Assembly: GCA_017882945.1 (NCBI GenBank)
Contig: JADGON010000206.1
Location: 1-11,819 of the forward strand
Reading direction: 5' to 3'
DNA length: 11,819 nucleotides
Source: Acidimicrobiia bacterium
Lineage (GTDB): Bacteria > Actinomycetota > Acidimicrobiia > IMCC26256 > JAENVU01
Both the position numbers and the translations under genes were made by a program. The notes below the pieces were generated by a model. That model was not told the DNA's origin, did no database searches, and saw only the letters and a list, made by a program, of their open reading frames with translations. Shown here piece after piece: positions 1-6,799 of the stretch. The stretch's first letter is position 1. Each line of letters begins with the position of its first letter.

Positions 1-2
1 CG

Positions 3-323
3 GTGCAGGTGACGAACGCGCTGACCGGCAGCGCGCTCTTCGCCGACATCGACGAAGCCTCCACCTTCTTCGAGCACGGCGCGGACGGCTACTCGGCGAC
101 CCGTGACCCGGGCCGCTTCGACGGGCTCCGCCTCGAGACGAAGGCGTGGGAGGTGGAGCCGGCGATCGTCGAGCACGTCCGCTCATCCTTCTTCGAAGAC
201 ACCACGGTGTTCCCGGGTGGCTCCGCGACTCTGGACTGCGCGCTCGTGATGCGGGGGGTCCCGGTGACCTGGAACCCGCTCGAGCCGCTGCGCGCCCCGC
301 AGCGGACATCGTCGATCCGCTGA
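3..323 (+). CDS. Conserved hypothetical protein, 5' end outside the window
   Basis: This is the C-terminal part of a protein whose reading frame is open to the left edge. The GTG at position 3 is probably an internal valine, because the sequence enters directly into well-structured protein with no ribosome binding site visible. The visible 106 residues contain a stretch around residues 14-45 (DIDEAS, FFEHG, GYSATRDPGRFDGL) and a second at 64-90 (FFEDTTVFPGG, DCALVMRGVPVTW). Together they look like a soluble, beta-rich C-terminal domain. No membrane segment, signal peptide or catalytic motif is seen. It vaguely resembles actinobacterial proteins annotated DUF2071/YqjF-like, but I cannot confirm that and assign no function. 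It ends 38 bases before the Nudix gene on the same strand, so the two may be co-transcribed. Confidence 0.7.
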   Translation: MQVTNALTGSALFADIDEASTFFEHGADGYSATRDPGRFDGLRLETKAWEVEPAIVEHVRSSFFEDTTVFPGGSATLDCALVMRGVPVTWNPLEPLRAPQRTSSIR

Positions 324-361
324 GCGGTGCCCCCGATGGCCGGTTCTGGGAGGGTGGGGGT

Positions 362-1027
362 GTGAGCGGACGGACGCCGGCGATCCTGGAATCGTGCACG
401 GAGACGCGAGCGCGGTTGGCGCGGCTGGCCGAGCGAACCTCGACCCGACTCCCCCAAGCCTCGATCCCCGACCACTTCCGTCGCGCTGCGGTCCTGCTGC
501 TCGTCGGGTGCCACGGCAACCAGCCCTGCCTCGTGCTGACCGAGCGCGCCGCGGGCATGCGGTCCCACGCGTCGGAGATCTCGCTCCCGGGAGGCCGCAT
601 CGAATCAGGCGAGACCCCGGAGGAGGCCGCGGTGCGCGAGGCCGCCGAGGAGGTCGGTGTCGATCCCGTAGCGGTCGCGCGGCTGGGCCGGCTCGACGAG
701 GCGTGGAGCAAGGCGCGCAACCACGTCGTTCCCGTCGTCGGCTGGTACGACCAGCCGTTGCACGCGCTGGCTGCGACGAGCCCCGAAGTCGCCCAGGTGT
801 TCGTCACGCCGCTCGCGCGCATCGCCCGTCCGGAGGCGCACCGCGTCGACATCGCCGAGATCGAGGGACGAACCTACGAGAACGACGTGCTCGACGCAGA
901 CACGTTCGAGATCTACGGCCTCACGGCCGACATCGTCCTCGATCTCCTGGCCTGGCTCGCCGAGACCGAGCGCGGCCGGGTCCCCCAGCGCCTGCGCGAG
1001 CTCGAGCGCTCGTTGGAAGCGCGCTGA
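362..1027 (+). CDS. Nudix hydrolase, NudL/CoA pyrophosphatase-like
   Basis: The predicted 221-residue cytoplasmic enzyme carries a complete Nudix box at residues 78-100: G, five residues, E84, seven residues, R92-E93, then E96-E97-x-G99-V100. The acidic residues bind the divalent metals. Just upstream, residues 58-78 (LVLTERAAGMRSHASEISLP, then GG) resemble the extra motif of the NudL/YeaB group, which splits coenzyme A into 4'-phosphopantetheine and 3',5'-ADP. The substrate is therefore inferred; another nucleoside diphosphate derivative is possible. The frame is open upstream to position 146. I choose the GTG at 362 because a purine-rich GGGAGGG lies about seven bases before it and because the upstream frame overlaps the preceding gene. 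It is convergent with the next gene, with nine bases between the stop codons. Confidence 0.9.
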   Translation: MSGRTPAILESCTETRARLARLAERTSTRLPQASIPDHFRRAAVLLLVGCHGNQPCLVLTERAAGMRSHASEISLPGGRIESGETPEEAAVREAAEEVGVDPVAVARLGRLDEAWSKARNHVVPVVGWYDQPLHALAATSPEVAQVFVTPLARIARPEAHRVDIAEIEGRTYENDVLDADTFEIYGLTADIVLDLLAWLAETERGRVPQRLRELERSLEAR

Positions 1028-1041
1028 GCCGTCCGCTCAGC
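1023..1041. terminator. Symmetric hairpin spanning two convergent stop codons
   Basis: GCTGAGC (1023-1029) and its exact reverse complement GCTCAGC (1035-1041) flank a five-base loop, CGTCC. The TGA stops of the Nudix gene (1025-1027) and of the opposite-strand zincin gene (1037-1039 on the minus strand) both sit inside the stem. The position between convergent genes suits a shared bidirectional terminator. There is no T-tract on either side, so it would not be a classical intrinsic terminator. A chance palindrome made by two facing TGAGC ends is possible. Confidence 0.4.
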
Positions 1042-2659
1042 TCGAACCGTGCAGATCGGTGCACGTCTTCAGGATCCCGTTGCCGACCGCGTGGAGCGCG
1101 TCCTGCTCGGTCTGCGTCAGCTCGACGTCGCCCTGGTCGAGCACCGCAACGACGGCGGGCGCCCTGACGTAACGCTGGCTCACGCATTCCGCTACCGCTT
1201 CGGGGTACTTCCGGCTGAGCAGGTTGGCCAGCGTTGCGTTCCTCGCCTCGAGCAGATCCATCGCCGCCTTCAGCTTGTCGTTGTCCGGGGTCTGGGTCGA
1301 GGAGCCGTTGACACATGACGTCATCGTCACCCGGGATCGGGCGAGGTCGGGCGTCACCCTCGCGCCGGGCATCGTGCGTGCCCACGCGTCCAGCGCGCCC
1401 GCAAGGGTCTTGGCGCCGGCGGTCGACCGGGTGGCGATCGTGGTGCGGACACATTCGTCGTTGTTCGCCGACCGATACGTCGTGTAGCGGTCCCCCGCCC
1501 AGGTGTCCGCGGCATCGAGCGCGACCTGGCGATCGAGGCGCGCCGCCAGGACCGTGAACAGGTCGAACGCACCGAGGCCGTCCGGCGTCCCGACTTGACG
1601 GGCACCGTGTTCGATGGAGGGGACCGGGACGGAGACGACGTCGGGATCGCGGAGCGCGGCCGTCGGGTCGAGAAAGATCGCGTCCGTGGGGTTGTGCCGG
1701 CGCAGCGCGTCGTCGACCGCGCCGTTCCCGCCGTCGGCCGTCACCACCTTCAGCACCTCGGGCCCGAAGACGTAGGGCTTGCCCTGCTCGATCCGGACGA
1801 TCTCGGCCGTGCCCGCGGCGTCTTCCTCGCCGTTGATGCTCGCGCCGACCTGCTTCCACGCCGCGTCGAACGCATCGCGATCGGCCTTCGACAGCCCGGC
1901 AAGCCATGCGCCCTTGATCCGCTCGGCGTCGCCTTCGATGAGCGCGGTCAGCGCGGCGGATGACGCGGTCTTCGATCTCGCGACGTCGGCGCGGATGCTC
2001 CGGAGTCCGAAGTGCTGGTCCTGGAGCACGTGGGTGAGCTCGTGGGCGAGCACCGCCTTGCGCTCGATGTCGAGCGGTCCGGTCCCGCGCACGACGACCT
2101 CCCGGGCATCCGGGTCGTAGTAGGCGAGGATCCCGGATTCGTTCGCCGTGTCGAAGGACTTCGCGAGATCGGTCTGTCCGTCGAGCAGCCCGAATGCCCG
2201 CAGCGTCGCTTCCCCGGCCACCAGGCGGCGGCGGGCCGCGGCGGACAGACTCGACGAGCTCACACCGACGCGCTTGCGAAACTCGTCGTCGGTGAGATAG
2301 CGCACCGGGACCGGGTGGTCGAAGGACAGGCCGCGCAGCGCTGCGACCTTCGCCGCGATCGGTGCGACCTGCGGGTCCCAGGCGCTCGGGGAGGAGCTGC
2401 TCGTTGCCGTCTTCGAGTCCGAGCGGGTCACGAAGAACCCGCCGACGGCGATGATCACGGCGACGGCCAGACCGATCGCGACCAACCACGGGCGCGTGCG
2501 CGGTCGGCTCGGCAGTGGTGGCGGCACCGGCACCTCGACCTCGACCTGGCCCGCCACGTGCTCGGTCCATCGGGTCCCGGACCAGTACCGGTACCGGCCC
2601 GCGGGCGCGCCGGGAAGCGGATCCTGGTACCAGCCCGGAAGAGGTTGCAACGGCGCCAC
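1037..2659 (-). CDS. DUF2510 membrane-anchored zincin-like metallopeptidase
   Basis: The 540-residue protein starts with a DUF2510 domain (residues 8-35: PGWYQDP, then RYRYWSGTRWTEHV). A proline-rich linker, one membrane helix (about 57-77) and a Ser/Thr-rich stretch follow. The rest, about 100-540, should lie outside the membrane. It contains HELTH at 206-210, followed by QDQ, and EGDAE at 242-246. This is the layout of gluzincin-type zinc peptidases, with H206 and H210 as ligands, E207 as catalyst and E242 as likely third ligand. All four cysteines (403, 449, 492, 533) are near the C-terminus and could form two disulfides, which fits an exported domain. The GTG start is preceded by AGGGAG at four bases and leads straight into DUF2510. 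Substrate unknown. Peptidase activity is inferred from motifs only. Confidence 0.85.
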   Translation of the reverse strand: MAPLQPLPGWYQDPLPGAPAGRYRYWSGTRWTEHVAGQVEVEVPVPPPLPSRPRTRPWLVAIGLAVAVIIAVGGFFVTRSDSKTATSSSSPSAWDPQVAPIAAKVAALRGLSFDHPVPVRYLTDDEFRKRVGVSSSSLSAAARRRLVAGEATLRAFGLLDGQTDLAKSFDTANESGILAYYDPDAREVVVRGTGPLDIERKAVLAHELTHVLQDQHFGLRSIRADVARSKTASSAALTALIEGDAERIKGAWLAGLSKADRDAFDAAWKQVGASINGEEDAAGTAEIVRIEQGKPYVFGPEVLKVVTADGGNGAVDDALRRHNPTDAIFLDPTAALRDPDVVSVPVPSIEHGARQVGTPDGLGAFDLFTVLAARLDRQVALDAADTWAGDRYTTYRSANNDECVRTTIATRSTAGAKTLAGALDAWARTMPGARVTPDLARSRVTMTSCVNGSSTQTPDNDKLKAAMDLLEARNATLANLLSRKYPEAVAECVSQRYVRAPAVVAVLDQGDVELTQTEQDALHAVGNGILKTCTDLHGSS

Positions 2660-2680
2660 TGGTCTCCCTGCCCGTCGACC

Positions 2681-2712
2681 GTTTTGTCCAGATTAATACC
2701 AAAGGGGTCAAC
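2681..2712 (-). promoter_or_regulatory. AT-rich leader, possible promoter of the DUF2510 zincin gene
   Basis: The 48 bases between recG and the zincin gene contain one of the few AT-rich patches in the window. On the minus strand it reads TTGACC (2711-2706), then TATTAAT (2698-2692), then ACAAAA (2687-2682). TTGACC resembles a -35 element and TATTAAT a -10 element, but only seven bases separate them, so they cannot be used as one standard pair. TATTAAT might act with a weak -35 inside the end of recG. The composition suggests the zincin gene can be transcribed independently of recG. Exact boundaries are uncertain. Confidence 0.3.
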
Positions 2713-4840
2713 TCTTGAACAGGAACTCCACACTGTCGCCGAGCAGGTCCTCGACCTCTTCGGCCAGCTCCCGGTGCCGGGTGAGGCCGGGATCCTCGTC
2801 GAGGATCCGCTCGGCCACCTCGCGCGCCTTGAGGACGTACGGGATGTCGCGCGGCAGCCTCCCGAGCTTGAGATCGCCGACGCCGGCCTGACGCTCGCCG
2901 AGGACCTGGCCCGAGCCGCGGATCTCGAGGTCGCGCTCGGCGAGCAGGAACCCGTCGGTCGACTCCTCCATCGCGGCCATCCGGGCTTCGCCGTCGGGCG
3001 TCGACGGGTCGGCGAACAGGAAGCACCACGCCTCGCCCCCGCCGCGACCGACCCGGCCACGGAGCTGATGGAGCTGCGAGAGGCCGAACCGGTCGGCATC
3101 CTCGACGATCATCACCGTCGCGTTCGGTACGTCGACGCCGACCTCGATCACCGTCGTCGCGACGAGCGCGTCGATGTCGCCGGCGCGGAACGCGCGCATG
3201 GCCTCCTCCTTTTCGGCCGCGGGCATCTGGCCGTGCAGGAGGCCGACCCGCAACCCCGTGAGCTCGACGGCGGCCAACCGCTCGGCCTCCTCGGTCGCGG
3301 CCTTCGCCTCCACCTTGGGCGAGCCCTCCACGAGTGGGCACACCACGTACGCCTGGTGTCCGGCTGCCACCTCGGAGCGGAGCCGTTCGTAGGCGGCGGC
3401 TCGCTCGTCCGGGCGCGGCCCGATCACACTCGTCGTGACCGGGTTCCGACCCTTCGGCATCTCGCGCAGCTCGGACTGGTCGAGATCGCCGTAGACGAGC
3501 ATCGCCGCGGTGCGCGGGATTGGCGTGGCAGTCATGACGAGCACGTCCGGCTCGTCGCCCTTGCCCTTGAGCACCGCGCGTTGCTCGACGCCGAACCGGT
3601 GCTGCTCGTCGATCACGACGAGACCGAGGCGCGTGAAGGGCGCGTCGCCGTAGAGCAGCGCGTGGGTGCCGACGACGATGTCGACGTCCCCCGCGGCAAG
3701 TCCCGCGGCGATCCGGCGACGCTCGGCGGCCGGCGTCCGGTTCGTCAGCAGCGCGACGCCGACCGGACGTTCCGCGAGCAGTGTCCCCTGGCTCGGGACA
3801 CTGAGGCCGTCCAGGAGATCGCGCGCGACGGCTGCGAGCTGCTCGGCCAACACCTCGGTCGGGGCCATCAACGCGCCCTGGTAGCCGCCCTGCACCGCGA
3901 TGAGCAGCGCGGCGACGGCAACCACCGTCTTGCCCGAACCGACTTCGCCCTGGAGCAGACGGTGCATCGGCACCGGGCTCGCGAGCTCACCCCGGATCAC
4001 GTCGAGCGCGCGCTGCTGGTCGCCCGTGAGCTCGTACGGGAGCGACGCGAGGAAGCGGGCGATGAGCTCGCCGTCGACCTGGTGCTCGATGCCGCTGCGC
4101 TCGGATTCGAGCGCGCGCTTGCGCAGGACCAGCGGGAGCTGGATCCGGAGGAACTCGTCGAAGCGCAATCGGCGCTGGGCCTCCCGGGAGTCCCTCGCCA
4201 GTTCGGGCTGGTGCACGTGGCGAAACGACCAGGTGCGGTCAGGCAGGTGCTTGAGCTCGGCCCGGAGCTCGGACGACAGCGGGTCGGCCAGCGCGCCCGC
4301 GAAGTCGAGTGCGACGGCAACCGCCCGCTGGATCTCCCAGGTCGAGACGTCGGCCTTGCCCGACTGCGGGTAGATCGGGATGACCACGCCGGTCTTGGCC
4401 TCGCCGGCCCGGCCGAGGACGTCGACGACCGGGTTCGCGAGCTGGCGCTTGCCCCGGAAGACGTCGAGCTTCCCGTACAGCGCGACCTCGGTGCCGACGG
4501 CGAGCTGGCGCTCGCGCCAGGGCTGGTTGAAGAAGACGAGGTTCAAGAGGCCGGTGTCGTCCTCGACCACGGCTTCGACCATCTTCTTGCGTTGACGGGT
4601 GGGCCGCGACGAGACCCGCTTGACCTCGGCGACGATCGTCGCCTCCTCCCCTTGGACGAGCTCGGCGATCTCGGCCTTGCGGGTCCGGTCGTGGTACCGG
4701 CGGGGATAGTGCTGGAGCAGATCGAGGACGGACTCGATCGGCGGCGTCATGAGCGCGAGCCGCTCGAGCAGCTTCGCCGCGATGCCGTCGACGTCGCCCA
4801 GCGGCGTCGCGTCGAGCTCCCGCAGCGTGCGGGGAGCCGT
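2708..4840 (-). CDS. recG: ATP-dependent DNA helicase RecG
   Basis: RecG is a monomeric superfamily 2 helicase that regresses stalled replication forks and processes branched DNA. Counting from the proposed start, the protein is 710 residues (E. coli RecG has 693). It has an N-terminal wedge/OB region with DLLQHYPRRYHDRT near 40-53, Walker A GEVGSGKT at 298-305, the DEQH box at 411-414 followed by RFGV, TATPIPRT at 437-444, and motif VI QLRGRVGR at 592-599. The start is odd. There is no ATG, GTG or TTG in frame between a TTG at 5059 and an ATG at 4750, and starting at 4750 would remove the conserved first helices. An ACG at 4840-4838 lies five bases after GGGGTGGAG and gives a good N-terminus, so I place the start there. 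The gene follows fakA with two bases between them, implying translational coupling. Confidence 0.93.
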   Translation of the reverse strand, partial: TAPRTLRELDATPLGDVDGIAAKLLERLALMTPPIESVLDLLQHYPRRYHDRTRKAEIAELVQGEEATIVAEVKRVSSRPTRQRKKMVEAVVEDDTGLLNLVFFNQPWRERQLAVGTEVALYGKLDVFRGKRQLANPVVDVLGRAGEAKTGVVIPIYPQSGKADVSTWEIQRAVAVALDFAGALADPLSSELRAELKHLPDRTWSFRHVHQPELARDSREAQRRLRFDEFLRIQLPLVLRKRALESERSGIEHQVDGELIARFLASLPYELTGDQQRALDVIRGELASPVPMHRLLQGEVGSGKTVVAVAALLIAVQGGYQGALMAPTEVLAEQLAAVARDLLDGLSVPSQGTLLAERPVGVALLTNRTPAAERRRIAAGLAAGDVDIVVGTHALLYGDAPFTRLGLVVIDEQHRFGVEQRAVLKGKGDEPDVLVMTATPIPRTAAMLVYGDLDQSELREMPKGRNPVTTSVIGPRPDERAAAYERLRSEVAAGHQAYVVCPLVEGSPKVEAKAATEEAERLAAVELTGLRVGLLHGQMPAAEKEEAMRAFRAGDIDALVATTVIEVGVDVPNATVMIVEDADRFGLSQLHQLRGRVGRGGGEAWCFLFADPSTPDGEARMAAMEESTDGFLLAERDLEIRGSGQVLGERQAGVGDLKLGRLPRDIPYVLKAREVAERILDEDPGLTRHRELAEEVEDLLGDSVEFLFKS
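3779..3803. repeat. Perfect 9-bp inverted repeat inside recG
   Basis: CAGTGTCCC (3779-3787) and GGGACACTG (3795-3803) are exact reverse complements separated by a seven-base loop. The repeat lies in the coding sequence between Walker A and the DEQH box of recG, in a stretch encoding SVPSQGTLL. It would form a stable hairpin in either transcript. No known protein-binding site is recognised, and codon constraint with high GC can produce such repeats by chance. Confidence 0.5.
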
Positions 4841-4842
4841 GG

Positions 4843-6498
4843 CTACTCCACCCCGATCAGGTACGGGTAGAGCGGCTGACCGCCCTCGTGCACCTCGACT
4901 TCCACCTGCGGGTGCGCCAGCGCCACCTCTTGGCGCACGTGCTCGGTGTCGGCGCTGCGCGCGTCGGCACCCGCCAGGACCGTCACGATCTCGCTGTCGT
5001 CGGTGACCAGCTCGGCGACGAGCGCGAGCGCCGCATCCACGGCGTTCGACGCGGTGCAACGGATGCCGTCCTTGCTGATCGCCATCCAATCCCCGGCGGC
5101 GATCGGCCCGCACTCGGCCACGCTGTCCCGCACCGCCTGGGTCACCTCACCGGCCGCGACCCGGAAGGCCGCGTCGTTCATGGCGTTCACGTTGTCGTCG
5201 ATCTCGGCCTGCGGGTCGTACGCCACCAGCGCCGCCAGCGCCTCGAGGACCGAGGTCGTCGGCACGACCGACACCTTCCGCTCGGTCAGCTCGTGCACCT
5301 GTTGGGCGACCGGGACGATGTTCTTGTTGTTCGGCAGCACCACGACCGAGCCGGACGGGCACCGGTCGACGGCTTCGAGGATCTGGGCGGTGGACGGGTT
5401 CATCGACTGGCCGCCGGCGACGATCTCGTGGACCCCGAGGCTGACGAGGAGACGGCGAATCCCCTCCCCGACACCGACCGCCACGACCGCGGTCCGCACG
5501 GTCTCGGATGGGCGGTCGCCTGCCGCGCTCGACCGCGTGGGCCGCTCCAGCGTTGCGTCCTGGTCCCGCACCCATTGCTCTTCCTCGACCTGCTCGAGCA
5601 GGTCGGTCACCCGCACATGCCGCGGTCGACCGGCCTCGATGCCCGCCTCGACCGCGCCGCCGATGTCGTCCGTGTGGACGTGGCAGTTCCACAACCCGTC
5701 GCCCCCGACCACCACGATCGAGTCACCGAGCGCGGCCCAGGTCTGCTTGAACGCGTCGATCGTCGAGTCCTGGGCTTCGAGCAGGTACATCACCTCGTAC
5801 CGCAGCGACGCGAGGTCGTCGCCCGCGAGATGAGCCTCGACCGAGACCGGAGTGTTGACGTACTCGGGTTCGGGAATCGGCCGACCCGCGACGACCTCGA
5901 GCAACGCGTCGAGCAGCAGCGTGAAGCCGTGACCGCCGGCGTCCACCACTCCGGCCTCCTTGAGCACCGGGAGGAGGTCGGGGGTGCGCGCCACGGCATC
6001 CCTCGCCGCGAGGAGCGCGGCGTCCAGCATCCCGACCAGCGCCTGCTCGCCTGCATCGCGTGCCGCCTCTGCGGCTTCTGCGGCGGCGCGCACCACGGTC
6101 AGGATCGTCCCTTCGACCGGGCGCATGACCGCTTCGTACGCGGCGTCCGATGCCTGGCGGAGCCCGACCGCGAAGTCCGACGGGCCCGCCGCCTCCAGAG
6201 TCCGGAACGTGTCCGCGAGACCCCGGAGCACCTGCGAGAGGATCACGCCCGAGTTGCCCCGGGCCCCCATCAGGGAGCCGTGGGCGACCGCCTGGCACAC
6301 CTCCGCCATGTCCTCGGCGCTGCCGAGCTCGTTGACCACCGACTCGAGGGTCAGGGTCATGTTCGTCCCGGTGTCACCGTCCGGGACCGGGTACACGTTG
6401 AGCCGGTTCAGCTCGTCCTGGTGAGCTCGCAGGGCATCTCGGAATCGAGTGACCGCCAGCCGCAGATCGAGAGCGGCCAGCCGCTCGAGAGTCGCCAT
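4843..6498 (-). CDS. fakA: DAK-family fatty acid kinase ATP-binding subunit, FakA-like
   Basis: FakA supplies the ATP-binding part of fatty acid kinase. A separate FakB (DegV-family) protein presents the fatty acid, and the product is acyl phosphate for phospholipid synthesis. The 551 residues show the N-terminal DhaL/Dak2 domain with NVYPVPDGDTGTNM (34-47; the aspartates bind Mg-ATP) and LMGARGNSGVILSQ (76-89). A middle domain carries GDSIVVVGG and NCHVHTDD (271-278). The C-terminal DegV/DAK1-like domain has GGQSMNPST (362-370), LPNNKNI (388-394) and the family-typical ending GGQPLYPYLIGVE. At the middle-domain position where the S. aureus protein has a zinc-binding Cys, this protein appears to have E235 (RYEVMYLL). 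No FakB is in the window. The ATG has no Shine-Dalgarno but sits eight bases after a TACGAT -10 element, so a leaderless mRNA is likely. recG follows immediately. Confidence 0.9.
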   Translation of the reverse strand: MATLERLAALDLRLAVTRFRDALRAHQDELNRLNVYPVPDGDTGTNMTLTLESVVNELGSAEDMAEVCQAVAHGSLMGARGNSGVILSQVLRGLADTFRTLEAAGPSDFAVGLRQASDAAYEAVMRPVEGTILTVVRAAAEAAEAARDAGEQALVGMLDAALLAARDAVARTPDLLPVLKEAGVVDAGGHGFTLLLDALLEVVAGRPIPEPEYVNTPVSVEAHLAGDDLASLRYEVMYLLEAQDSTIDAFKQTWAALGDSIVVVGGDGLWNCHVHTDDIGGAVEAGIEAGRPRHVRVTDLLEQVEEEQWVRDQDATLERPTRSSAAGDRPSETVRTAVVAVGVGEGIRRLLVSLGVHEIVAGGQSMNPSTAQILEAVDRCPSGSVVVLPNNKNIVPVAQQVHELTERKVSVVPTTSVLEALAALVAYDPQAEIDDNVNAMNDAAFRVAAGEVTQAVRDSVAECGPIAAGDWMAISKDGIRCTASNAVDAALALVAELVTDDSEIVTVLAGADARSADTEHVRQEVALAHPQVEVEVHEGGQPLYPYLIGVE

Positions 6499-6506
6499 CG
6501 GCGCGC

Positions 6507-6535
6507 ATCGTACCGGCCGAGCCTTGGCGATCGAC
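6507..6535 (-). promoter_or_regulatory. Candidate fakA promoter for a leaderless transcript
   Basis: On the minus strand TACGAT (6512-6507) fits the actinobacterial -10 pattern TANNNT. It ends eight bases before the A of the fakA ATG at 6498, which puts the expected transcription start at or next to the start codon. The -35 region (GTCGAT at 6535-6530) is weak. No purine-rich ribosome binding site lies between the -10 element and the ATG, which supports leaderless initiation. Confidence 0.4.
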
Positions 6536-6551
6536 GGCCCGCTGCTATCCT
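6524..6551 (+). promoter_or_regulatory. Candidate rpmB promoter with extended -10
   Basis: TTGGCG (6524-6529) and TATCCT (6546-6551) are spaced by 16 bases. TG at 6543-6544 forms an extended -10 element, TGcTATCCT. The predicted start, around 6558, gives a leader of about 34 bases. A Shine-Dalgarno GAGG (6579-6582) sits nine bases before the rpmB ATG. The -35 adjoins that proposed for the opposite-strand fakA promoter, so the two promoters are back to back. Confidence 0.5.
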
Positions 6552-6591
6552 TTCCCGGTTCCGCCCCTGGTCCTCAGCGAGGTTCTCTCTC

Positions 6592-6780
6592 ATGGCATCC
6601 GTCTGCGAAGTCTGCGGCAAGAGCCCGGTCTTCGGTAAGCGCCTGAGCCACTCGCACCGCCGCACCAATCGCCGTTGGAATCCCAACGTGCAGAAGGTGC
6701 GCGCCATCGTGAACGGCTCGCCCAAGCGCCTCCACGTCTGCACCGCCTGCCTCAAGGCCGGCAAGGTGCAGAAGCCCTGA
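6592..6780 (+). CDS. rpmB: 50S ribosomal protein L28, zinc-binding form
   Basis: This 62-residue basic protein is ribosomal protein L28, a component of the large subunit. It starts MASVCEVCGKSPVFGKRLSH and has the conserved SHSHRRTNRRWNPN segment (20-33). Two CxxC pairs, C5-C8 and C50-C53, make this the four-cysteine zinc-ribbon form, whereas zinc-independent paralogues used under zinc starvation lack these cysteines. The start is fixed by similarity and by GAGG nine bases upstream. It is transcribed divergently from fakA and is followed after 19 bases by the small cold-shock-like gene, so the two are probably co-transcribed. Confidence 0.96.
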   Translation: MASVCEVCGKSPVFGKRLSHSHRRTNRRWNPNVQKVRAIVNGSPKRLHVCTACLKAGKVQKP

Positions 6781-6799
6781 CTCGCGGCGGGCCGGTTCC

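Noticed and set aside
921..3341. 806-codon open frame on the minus strand overlapping the zincin gene and part of recG.
   Set aside because: It is an out-of-frame shadow with an Arg/Gly/Ala-dominated composition, while another frame on the same strand encodes recognisable proteins.
2012..4870. Very long open frame (952 codons) on the plus strand opposite recG and the zincin gene.
   Set aside because: It is antisense to two clear genes. Its protein is rich in Arg, Leu, Asp and Glu repeats typical of the reverse frame of GC-rich coding DNA, and it has no domain or ribosome binding site.
4841..5113. Longer RecG starting at the GTG at 5113.
   Set aside because: The additional 91 residues are Arg/Gly/Ala-rich low-complexity sequence lying inside fakA in another frame and match nothing expected at the RecG N-terminus.
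4888..6591. Upstream extension of the rpmB frame through the region opposite fakA.
   Set aside because: L28 is normally about 60 residues, and the ATG at 6592 has a Shine-Dalgarno and the conserved N-terminus. The extension is antisense to fakA.
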